Shown here: positions 1 to 5,414 of the stretch, piece after piece
Layout: the number at the start of each line of letters is the position of its first letter
Position numbering within the stretch: position 1 is the stretch's first letter
Assembly: GCA_024681275.1 (NCBI GenBank)
Contig: JAILBD010000080.1
Span: 1-5,944, forward strand
Length of the DNA stretch: 5,944 nt
Source of the DNA: Erysipelotrichaceae bacterium
GTDB taxonomy: Bacteria > Bacillota_I > Bacilli_A > Erysipelotrichales > Erysipelotrichaceae
Direction of reading: 5' to 3'
The notes under the pieces: generated by a model
The model's input: only the letters and a program-made list of their open reading frames with translations
The model's database searches: none
Told to the model about the DNA's origin: nothing
Program-made: the position numbers and the translations under genes

Positions 1-2181
1 GACGTCGATATCGAAATCTTTGATATCAGAGATCTTAGGTGTAGCCAGGGATACGAGCTTCACGGAATCGGATTTGATCATTCCGGTCGTGCGCAATGAC
101 TCATCCATGCCTTCGGTAAAGGCTGCATAAGGCCAGGTACCGATGACGTGTGTGATGTTGGAGACGCCGGCAGGCTTTGTCAGCTTGATCGGTTTGTTCT
201 CTCCGTATTCGTATGCCGCATCGAGGATCAGATGTGCGATCTTGCCTTGCGGTCTGTCATTGTAATAGAAATCTCTGGTGATGTAGGAAGGCTGACCAAC
301 GACGATCTTTTCATAGCCGACCCAGGTCACTGTCGTATATTCACTGGTCGCTGCTACGAGCCAGCCGTCTTTGATGGATCCGGAAGGAATGCCATAATCC
401 ACAGCAGTTGAACCGTAGTCTGTCGTTCCGGTCTTGCCATATACGTCATACAGATCGTTTTTAACGAATGAATAAGATCCGCCGTAGCTTGCCACATTGG
501 AATGCATCAGCTCGGTCGTCAGGAACGCAGCCGCTTCAGATATGACTTCTGAAGAAGTGTAGACAGGCGTGATAGGGGATTTTCCGTTCGTGAATTCGAT
601 ACGGGAGATCGTATGCGGTTTGTTGTAGACACCGTAATTCATGATGGCTGCATAAGCTGCCGCATGCTGGTAAGGCGTCACTTCACAGGTGTTGCCGCCG
701 ATCGCATACTGGATATCGAAATCTTCCAATGTGAAATCATATCCTAATGATTGCGCATAATTGACGACATATTCATATTTCTTGGCATCCAGGACCGCCT
801 GCAGCGTCTGGACGGCACAGGTGTTGATCGACTGACCAACAGCTTGTTTCAGAGTGACATCTCCGACATAGGTTCCGGAGTCGTTGATGACGACGAGCTG
901 ATTGGATGCATCCAGCCACATCGGTCTGTCTGTCAGGACGTGGTCTGTCGCCCAGCCGAGGTTTTCAAATGCCAGGGCATAGTCCAGGATCGGCTTGATC
1001 GTCGAACCGGGCTGCTTATACTGTTCCGTCGCATGATTGAGCAGAAGCTGTCCGCCATTGGCGTAGTTCCTTCCGCCCATGATGCCGACGACTTCACCAG
1101 TGGAATTCTTGATACAGACGGATGCGCATTCGAAGTAATCGTCCGGGAACTGAAGGTAATCAGGATCCATATTGCCGGCCTGTATCGCATCCATTTCTTC
1201 CTGGATGCCTTTGTTCATATACGTATAGATGTGCATCGTCGTCGTATATGGATCGAGGTTGGTCAGTGTCATGACTTCTGAAACGACCTGATCGATGTAA
1301 GCCTGATACGGAATGCCTTCTCCTTCCTTATCGGAAGCATATGGATCCATCAGGATATCTTCGATCCTGACTGATTTCGCAAGTTCATATTCAGCTTTGG
1401 AAATGTATCCATGATGTCTCATCTGGTAGAGGACTTCTTCGACACGTTCCTGCGCCGCTTCCAGATTATAGAAAGGATTATAGTAGTTAGGCGCGTTGAT
1501 GACACCTGCCAGCAGAGCACCCTCGACAAGACCACATTCTTTCAGATCTTTTCCGAAGTAGTACTGGGCGGCTTTCTGAATGCCTCTGATATTGTTGGAA
1601 CCGCCGAAGTTCAGTTTATTGACATAAGACTCGAAGATGTCCTGCTTGGATTTGACTTCTTCCAGCTCCATTGCCAGAGCGATCTCCTGGGCTTTACGTC
1701 TGACGCCGCTGGCGCCGCTCCTTGAAGCCTGTTCGCCTGTATCATCATTGGTGAAATAGGTGTTTTTGACAAGCTGCATCGTGAACGTCGATCCACCTTG
1801 TCCAAAGGACATCGTTCTGATGTTTTCTAGGATGGCTTTCGTGAAACGCGGAACGTCAAAACCGTTGTGCTGGAAATAGCGGGAGTCTTCGATGGCAACG
1901 AAGGCGTCAATGACACAGTTTGGGATCTCTTCGTATTCGACGTTCTGTCTGATAACGATACCAAGATTGGCGATCTCTTCACCTTGCGAATCATAGATGA
2001 CAGATGATTCAGCCTGATCAAAATCCGATGGATTGAGCGTCGGTTTGTTGCGCAATAAAGCGGCGATGAGACCAATGCCGGCAACAAGGCCGACAAGTCC
2101 GAGAGCAGCGATGATAGAGACGATCGTTGCCCATAGATTGACCTTGTTGATTTTTGTTTTCTTCTTTACATTCTTTGCCAT
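1..2181 (-). CDS. ponA: Class A penicillin-binding protein (bifunctional transglycosylase/transpeptidase), C-terminus outside window
   Basis: Polymerises lipid II into glycan strands and cross-links the stem peptides on the outer face of the membrane. 727 codons are visible and the frame is still open at the left edge. Residues 1-16 are a lysine-rich cytoplasmic tail, followed by one membrane helix at about 17-43. The GT51 transglycosylase domain has the catalytic glutamate E98 (EDSRYFQHNG), GGSTFTMQL at 129-137, RKAQE with E166, and a SYVNKLNFGG motif near 185-194. The transpeptidase domain has the nucleophile motif STIK at 393-396, SIN at 451-453 and KTGT at 583-586, so both active sites look intact. 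The ATG at 2179-2181 is preceded by GGGAG at 2188-2192, six bases away and overlapping the last base of the recU stop codon, which indicates one transcript with translational coupling. The family and activity are secure; the exact paralogue name (PBP1/PBP1A) rests on its pairing with recU. Confidence 0.95.
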   Translation of the reverse strand, partial: MAKNVKKKTKINKVNLWATIVSIIAALGLVGLVAGIGLIAALLRNKPTLNPSDFDQAESSVIYDSQGEEIANLGIVIRQNVEYEEIPNCVIDAFVAIEDSRYFQHNGFDVPRFTKAILENIRTMSFGQGGSTFTMQLVKNTYFTNDDTGEQASRSGASGVRRKAQEIALAMELEEVKSKQDIFESYVNKLNFGGSNNIRGIQKAAQYYFGKDLKECGLVEGALLAGVINAPNYYNPFYNLEAAQERVEEVLYQMRHHGYISKAEYELAKSVRIEDILMDPYASDKEGEGIPYQAYIDQVVSEVMTLTNLDPYTTTMHIYTYMNKGIQEEMDAIQAGNMDPDYLQFPDDYFECASVCIKNSTGEVVGIMGGRNYANGGQLLLNHATEQYKQPGSTIKPILDYALAFENLGWATDHVLTDRPMWLDASNQLVVINDSGTYVGDVTLKQAVGQSINTCAVQTLQAVLDAKKYEYVVNYAQSLGYDFTLEDFDIQYAIGGNTCEVTPYQHAAAYAAIMNYGVYNKPHTISRIEFTNGKSPITPVYTSSEVISEAAAFLTTELMHSNVASYGGSYSFVKNDLYDVYGKTGTTDYGSTAVDYGIPSGSIKDGWLVAATSEYTTVTWVGYEKIVVGQPSYITRDFYYNDRPQGKIAHLILDAAYEYGENKPIKLTKPAGVSNITHVIGTWPYAAFTEGMDESLRTTGMIKSDSVKLVSLATPKISDIKDFDIDV

Positions 2182-2191
2182 TTATTTCTCC

Positions 2192-2755
2192 CTATACTCC
2201 AAAGACCTTTACAACGGTCGATAAGTAATCACATGGTTTGGTGTACGTTCTTGGTATTTCAAAACCATTTTCTTCGACCCATTTGAAAGGAAGCGATTTC
2301 CTTGTCGTTGAATCGTAGAATCCTATAAAATCATTTGCTTTAATCAGAAAGTCTTTATCAAAATTGACGAGCCGCAATATGATAAAGGCTATTGCCCCAT
2401 GTTTTGTCACCTTACGCAGATGTTCGATCTGGTGAGGATGTATCGATGAAAATGGAAATGAAGTATTGGACTCGCATTCCTTGGCTTCAAAATCGATATA
2501 TTTCCCCTTAAAGATACCGTTGTAGTCAGTGGTGGAAGCGAGCTTGAAGTATGCCTCATCTATTTTGGCAGCACTTCTTTTTGGGTAATCGACATGGACG
2601 ATCGTGATCGGTGTCGGCTTCTTGTGAATGACAGCGAAGTCTTCTGAGAGGTAATAACGGTTCGTCCGATTGATATCTTCCTCCAGGGACATGCCGCGGT
2701 TACCGGCATAAACATTCGGTTTTTCGTAGACTTTACCGCTGTTAGGATACTTCAT
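2192..2755 (-). CDS. recU: Holliday junction resolvase RecU
   Basis: Endonuclease that cuts four-way DNA junctions in recombinational repair and chromosome segregation in Bacillota; it also binds RecA in B. subtilis. The 187-residue product is slightly shorter than the roughly 200-residue family norm. Visible family blocks are NRGMSLEEDINRTN (19-32), IHKKPTP (43-49), YPKRSAAKIDEAYFK (57-71), STTDYNG (74-80), YIDFEAKE (86-93) and HPHQIEHL (106-113). By alignment from memory with B. subtilis RecU, D77, E90 and K92 are the metal-binding and catalytic residues, and all are present. A longer in-frame start exists 13 codons upstream at 2794, but the ATG at 2753-2755 has an AAGGTG ribosome binding site four to five bases before it and matches the usual MxYPN start, so I chose it. 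It ends ten bases before the penicillin-binding protein gene, the classic recU-ponA operon. Confidence 0.96.
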   Translation of the reverse strand: MKYPNSGKVYEKPNVYAGNRGMSLEEDINRTNRYYLSEDFAVIHKKPTPITIVHVDYPKRSAAKIDEAYFKLASTTDYNGIFKGKYIDFEAKECESNTSFPFSSIHPHQIEHLRKVTKHGAIAFIILRLVNFDKDFLIKANDFIGFYDSTTRKSLPFKWVEENGFEIPRTYTKPCDYLSTVVKVFGV

Positions 2756-2771
2756 ATTTTCACCTTCAATT

Positions 2772-2777
2772 ATTATA
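2772..2777 (-). promoter_or_regulatory. Possible -10 box for recU-ponA
   Basis: Read leftward this is a perfect TATAAT, 16 bases before the recU ATG. No hexamer resembling TTGACA lies 15-19 bases upstream and there is no extended -10, and the leader would be only about ten bases. It may simply be part of the AT-rich divergent spacer. Confidence 0.3.
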
Positions 2778-2806
2778 TAATATTGATACTGCAAATGCTA
2801 GTTTGC

Positions 2807-2835
2807 TTGAAAGCGACGTATTTTTAGGTTATTAT
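2807..2835 (+). promoter_or_regulatory. Sigma-A type promoter for gpsB-rnpB
   Basis: TTGAAA at 2807-2812 and TATTAT at 2830-2835 are separated by 17 bases; each box has five of six consensus bases. Transcription would start near 2842, almost at the AGGAG ribosome binding site (2843-2847), giving a leader of about 12 bases. This would serve gpsB and, by read-through, the RNase P RNA. Confidence 0.6.
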
Positions 2836-2853
2836 TTAGTTTAGGAGATAGAT

Positions 2854-3168
2854 ATGGAAAAGCTGAACCTTACACCGGAAGAAATTCTCAACAAAGAGTT
2901 CAATATCGATTTCAAAGGATACTCACCAGCTGAAGTTGATGCCTTTCTGGATTCCGTCCTGGAAGACTATCAGATCATGGAAGAAAATATCCAGCAGCTT
3001 TTGGATGCGGTCACCACATTGCAGAATCAGGTCAAGGATCTGACCGCTAAGAATATAGAGCTTGAAGGACGCAAGATGGCCTTTGATCTGTCAAATACGA
3101 CGTCTTACAGCTCGGTCGATGTTTTGAAGAGGATTTCCAGACTCGAAGAATTAGTTTACAAAAAATAA
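2854..3168 (+). CDS. gpsB: Cell division regulator GpsB (DivIVA-like)
   Basis: Small cytoplasmic adaptor of the DivIVA/GpsB family that links peptidoglycan synthases to the division machinery. The 104-residue protein has the family layout: an N-terminal DivIVA-like domain (about 5-65) starting LTPEEILNKEF and containing KGYSPAEVDAFLD, a coiled coil through about residue 73, a short linker, and a C-terminal helix with the GpsB-typical block VDVLKRISRLEELV (88-101). Y23, D29 and D33 correspond to the Y25, D31 and D35 of B. subtilis GpsB that form the groove for penicillin-binding protein tails. The C-terminal block separates it from DivIVA itself, which is longer. AGGAG at 2843-2847 supports the ATG at 2854. 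It is divergent from recU-ponA and directly abuts rnpB, as in B. subtilis; its stop codon falls in the first helix of that RNA. Confidence 0.95.
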   Translation: MEKLNLTPEEILNKEFNIDFKGYSPAEVDAFLDSVLEDYQIMEENIQQLLDAVTTLQNQVKDLTAKNIELEGRKMAFDLSNTTSYSSVDVLKRISRLEELVYKK

Positions 3169-3495
3169 CATTCAGACAATCGCTGAGAGATCAGAGGAAA
3201 GTCCATGCTCGCACATCCTGAGATGGATGTAGTGTTTATGCCAAGTCAAACAATAAGCTTGGGCAGCGTAAGCTGACGGCTGGTGCATTTCCTAAAGAGA
3301 GATCCATGGAAAAAGCCTGTAAAAGTGTCAAAGAGACGAGTAAGCAGAAATGCGGAAATGGAACGTGATAAACCCCATAAGCGAGAAACCCAAATTTGGT
3401 AGGGGAACCTGAGCTAACGAAATGAAGTGATGCCCGGGGCACGCAAAAGTGCAGATAAATGATTGTCCAGTACAGAACATGGCTTATTGAATGTT
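3167..3495 (+). ncRNA. rnpB: RNase P RNA, Bacillus (B) type, reduced
   Basis: Catalytic RNA of RNase P, which removes 5' leaders from precursor tRNAs together with the RnpA protein. Near-universal segments are visible: AGAGGAAAGTCCATGCTCGC (3194-3213), the block from 3381 with GCGAGAAACCC leading to GGTAGGGGAACC at 3398-3409, and ACAGAACATGGCTTA (3472-3486). Helices I can trace: P1, AACATTCA (3167-3174) with TGAATGTT (3488-3495), perfect; P2, GACAATC (3175-3181) with GATTGTC (3461-3467), perfect; P3, CTGA/TCAG closed by GAGA (3183-3194); a hairpin at 3213-3230; a GCA-GAAA-TGC cap at 3344-3353; P15 with GGT at 3398-3400, expected to bind the tRNA CCA end; P15.1, about 3408-3438; P18, GCAC/GTGC (3439-3452). 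At about 329 nucleotides it is well below the roughly 400 of B. subtilis. The ends are set from P1; P1 could extend out to 3163 and 3499, so mature ends are approximate. Confidence 0.96.
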
Positions 3496-3500
3496 GTTTC

Positions 3501-3528
3501 AGAAGACCCTTGCGGTCTTTTTCTTTTT
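3501..3528 (+). terminator. Rho-independent terminator of rnpB
   Basis: AAGACC (3503-3508) pairs with GGTCTT (3514-3519) across a CTTGC loop, followed by a T-rich run interrupted by one C (3518-3528). It lies five bases after P1 and separates the gpsB-rnpB transcript from pgsA. Confidence 0.88.
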
Positions 3529-3538
3529 CGATCATTAG

Positions 3539-3557
3539 ACTTGAATATATATCAAGT
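3539..3557. repeat. Inverted repeat ACTTGA-N7-TCAAGT over the pgsA promoter -35
   Basis: A perfect 6+6 base dyad (3539-3544 and 3552-3557) with an ATATATA centre. It covers the -35 hexamer and part of the promoter spacer, a position where a bound repressor would compete with RNA polymerase. I do not recognise it as a known operator, and an AT-rich dyad of this size can arise by chance. Confidence 0.45.
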
Positions 3558-3568
3558 TGATGTATAAT
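3541..3568 (+). promoter_or_regulatory. Sigma-A type promoter for pgsA(-recA)
   Basis: TTGAAT at 3541-3546 and a perfect TATAAT at 3563-3568, 16 bases apart. Transcription would start near 3575, leaving a leader of about 28 bases before pgsA. No terminator is visible between pgsA and recA, so this promoter probably also feeds recA. Confidence 0.7.
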
Positions 3569-3602
3569 TATATCCGTAAAACAAATGTGTTAGAATGAGT
3601 TT

Positions 3603-4196
3603 ATGAATCTACCTAACAAATTGACTTTATTCAGGATCGTTCTGGTGCCTATACTGGCACTGGTCTGGCTGTTTCCATATAACGAAGCAGGTCTTAGTAT
3701 CGGTTCAATGTCGATCGGCAATGTGACATTGCCATATCTGAACCTGATCGTCATCGGCATATTTGCGATCGCCTCATTTACCGATTTTCTGGATGGCAAT
3801 ATCGCCAGAAGAAACAACATGGTCACGACTTTTGGTAAATTCGCAGATCCGATCGCTGACAAGCTTCTTGTCAACATGATGCTGCTGATCCTCTCTTATA
3901 AGCATATGATCCCGATCGTATGCTGTATCCTGATGATCTTAAGAGACATCGTTGTAGACGGTTGCAGAATGATCGCCGCACAGAATGGCGTTGTCGTATC
4001 AGCAGGTATGCTGGGAAAATTAAAGACTTTCCTGCAGATGATCACGATCATCATCATCCTGCTGAACAATCTGCCGTTTGAACTTTGGTACATCCCGGTG
4101 GATGAGATCCTGATCTGGTTTACGACTTTTATTTCAGTTGCGGGCGGTTATTCGTATTTCATGCAGGTCCGTAACTATATTTTTGAATCCATGTAA
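3603..4196 (+). CDS. pgsA: CDP-diacylglycerol--glycerol-3-phosphate 3-phosphatidyltransferase
   Basis: Membrane enzyme that joins CDP-diacylglycerol and sn-glycerol-3-phosphate to give phosphatidylglycerol phosphate, the committed step to phosphatidylglycerol and cardiolipin. The 197-residue length is normal. The complete CDP-alcohol phosphatidyltransferase signature is present: D61-x2-D64-G65-x2-A68-R69-x8-G78-x3-D82-x3-D86, with all acidic metal ligands. The N-terminus MNLPNKLTLFRI is typical of PgsA. Hydrophobic segments lie near 9-24, 43-60, 86-98, 103-117, 143-156 and 168-184, giving about six membrane helices. The start ATG is fixed by this N-terminus; the ribosome binding site is weak (only an AGAATGAG stretch upstream). 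Neighbours are the rnpB terminator upstream and recA 47 bases downstream. The pgsA-recA link is known from Bacillota, usually with cinA in between, which is missing here. Phosphatidylserine synthase-like relatives share the signature, but length and context favour PgsA. Confidence 0.95.
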   Translation: MNLPNKLTLFRIVLVPILALVWLFPYNEAGLSIGSMSIGNVTLPYLNLIVIGIFAIASFTDFLDGNIARRNNMVTTFGKFADPIADKLLVNMMLLILSYKHMIPIVCCILMILRDIVVDGCRMIAAQNGVVVSAGMLGKLKTFLQMITIIIILLNNLPFELWYIPVDEILIWFTTFISVAGGYSYFMQVRNYIFESM

Positions 4197-4229
4197 GGAT
4201 TTTTGAGATTTTTTGCAAATAATGTAGTA

Positions 4230-4246
4230 GGAGGATTATAGAATTG
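4230..4246 (+). promoter_or_regulatory. recA ribosome binding site with TTG start codon
   Basis: GGAGG at 4230-4234 is nine bases before the TTG at 4244-4246. No in-frame ATG occurs until codon 36, inside the conserved RecA core, so the TTG start is required. The resulting N-terminus, MAKKEE, is a normal RecA beginning. A strong binding site paired with a weak start codon suggests tuned expression. Confidence 0.85.
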
Positions 4247-5272
4247 GCTAAAAAAGAAGAAGTCAGCGAAGTGACGAATGAAAAGAAGGAACAGCTGCTG
4301 AACGAAGCGCTAAAAGCTATTGAAAAACAATACGGCAAAGGCTCGATCATGAAGCTTGGCGAACATGCCAATGTCGATGTCGATGCGATCTCTACCGGTT
4401 CTCTTGCTATTGACTATGCTTTGGGTGTAGGCGGTCTGCCAAAGGGCAGGATCATTGAGATCTACGGTCCTGAATCTTCCGGTAAGACGACTCTGGCTTT
4501 GCAGTGCATTGCCGAATGCCAGAAAGGAGGAGGCAAGGCAGCTTTTATCGATGCAGAGCACGCGATCGATCCGCGTTATGCGAAAGCACTCGGTGTCGAT
4601 GTCGACGAACTGATCCTGTCGCAGCCGGATTCTGGTGAACAGGCATTGGAGATCGCTGAAGTCCTGATCAAATCAGGTGCGATCGATCTGATCGTCATCG
4701 ACTCAGTTGCCGCACTGGTTCCGCAGGCTGAGCTGGATGGCGAAATGGGTGATTCCAACATCGGTCTTCATGCCCGTCTGATGTCGAAGGCGATGCGCAA
4801 ACTTGCCGGCGCCATGAATGCGAATGGCTGCACGACGATTTTCATCAACCAGTTGCGTGAAAAAGTCGGAGTCATGTTTGGAAATCCGGAAACGACGACC
4901 GGTGGCCGCGCTCTGAAGTTCTATTCGACGATCCGCATGGAAGTCAGGAAATCTGAAGCGATCAAGAATGGTCAGGAAGTTATCGGCAATAAAGTCAATG
5001 TCAAGATCGCCAAAAACAAAGTCGCTCCGCCGTTTAAGACATGTCAGGTAGAGATCTATTACGGTGAAGGGATCTCGCATCTGTCTGAAATCATCAATAT
5101 GGGCGTTGAGATGGGCATCATTGAGAAATCAGGTTCCTGGTATGCCTACAAAGGTGAAAAGATCGGTCAGGGATCAGAAGCTGTCAGAGCTTATCTACAG
5201 GCAAACCCGGCGATCGATGCCGAGATCACGGAGCAGATCAAAGAAAAGATGTACAAAAAAGAAGAGGAGTGA
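4244..5272 (+). CDS. recA: Recombinase RecA
   Basis: ATP-dependent DNA strand-exchange protein that forms filaments on single-stranded DNA, drives homologous recombination and acts as co-protease for LexA-type repressors. The 342-residue protein is standard apart from a short C-terminal tail. The N-terminal helix ends in [14 protein letters not shown] (26-39). Walker A is GPESSGKT (75-82); the catalytic glutamate is E105 in DAEHA; Walker B is [10 protein letters not shown] (149-158, D153). DNA-binding loop L1 lies around 163-174 ([11 protein letters not shown]), and loop L2 is in [20 protein letters not shown] (202-221). KNKVAPPF (257-264) and YGEGISH (273-279) follow. The tail ends only in KKEEE, less acidic than the E. 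coli tail that restrains activity. Translation starts at TTG. I see no separate promoter and no GAAC-N4-GTTC SOS box upstream, so expression probably comes from the pgsA promoter. Confidence 0.98.
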   Translation: MAKKEEVSEVTNEKKEQLLNEALKAIEKQYGKGSIMKLGEHANVDVDAISTGSLAIDYALGVGGLPKGRIIEIYGPESSGKTTLALQCIAECQKGGGKAAFIDAEHAIDPRYAKALGVDVDELILSQPDSGEQALEIAEVLIKSGAIDLIVIDSVAALVPQAELDGEMGDSNIGLHARLMSKAMRKLAGAMNANGCTTIFINQLREKVGVMFGNPETTTGGRALKFYSTIRMEVRKSEAIKNGQEVIGNKVNVKIAKNKVAPPFKTCQVEIYYGEGISHLSEIINMGVEMGIIEKSGSWYAYKGEKIGQGSEAVRAYLQANPAIDAEITEQIKEKMYKKEEE

Positions 5273-5285
5273 TCCTCTTTTTTTC
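5257..5285 (+). terminator. Rho-independent terminator overlapping the 3' end of recA
   Basis: AAGAGGA (5262-5268) pairs with TCCTCTT (5273-5279); the loop is GTGA (5269-5272), a GNRA-type tetraloop containing the recA TGA stop. A run of seven T follows at 5278-5284. A G-T pair and four A-T pairs (5257-5260 with 5281-5284) could lengthen the stem to 12 pairs. The upstream arm is made of the codons for the last glutamates of RecA. Confidence 0.88.
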
Positions 5286-5335
5286 TTTTATCCATGTTAG
5301 TTTGAGCTGTTCATCTTCTCGGTTTTCGATTTTAG

Positions 5336-5364
5336 TTGTGAAAAACGGGATGATATAGTACAAT
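5336..5364 (+). promoter_or_regulatory. Sigma-A type promoter for rny
   Basis: TTGTGA at 5336-5341 and TACAAT at 5359-5364 are separated by 17 bases. Transcription would start near 5371, giving a leader of about 44 bases to the rny start. Together with the recA terminator upstream this makes rny a separate transcription unit. The stretch between terminator and promoter (about 5286-5335) holds nothing I recognise. Confidence 0.68.
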
Positions 5365-5414
5365 TTAATGGGTTTAAATGACCTGAAATTTAGTAACGAA
5401 TGGAGGTATAAATC

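Noticed and set aside
8..724. Repeated ATATCGAAATCTT at 8-20 and 712-724
   Set aside because: Both copies encode a similar short peptide (DFDI) in the same protein, and nothing around them repeats; chance plus codon preference explains it.
751..1281. 176-codon open frame on the + strand
   Set aside because: It lies antisense to the transpeptidase domain, which carries intact STIK, SIN and KTGT motifs; the product has no recognisable family and no good ribosome binding site.
2033..2224. 63-codon + frame with a hydrophobic phenylalanine-rich end
   Set aside because: The hydrophobicity comes from reading the complement of the lysine-rich start of the penicillin-binding protein; no independent support.
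2756..2794. 13-codon upstream extension of recU
   Set aside because: It runs through the promoter-like AT-rich spacer, lacks a ribosome binding site and does not match the RecU N-terminus.
3124..3151. Possible rnpB promoter inside gpsB (TTGAAG, 16 bases, AAGAAT)
   Set aside because: The -10 has only four matches and the region is conserved coding sequence; not strong enough to call, though it is the main alternative to co-transcription with gpsB.
3236..3535. 99-codon open frame on the - strand across rnpB
   Set aside because: It is antisense to a clear RNase P RNA and includes its terminator; the open frame is incidental.
3590..3877. 95-codon open frame on the - strand inside pgsA
   Set aside because: The real gene on the + strand has the full phosphatidyltransferase signature; this is its complement.
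4152..4181. Possible recA promoter in the end of pgsA (TATATT at 4176-4181)
   Set aside because: No -35-like hexamer at 16-18 bases upstream and no extended -10.
4703..5080. 125-codon open frame on the - strand inside recA
   Set aside because: It is a shadow of the conserved recA coding sequence, with no start signal or known family.
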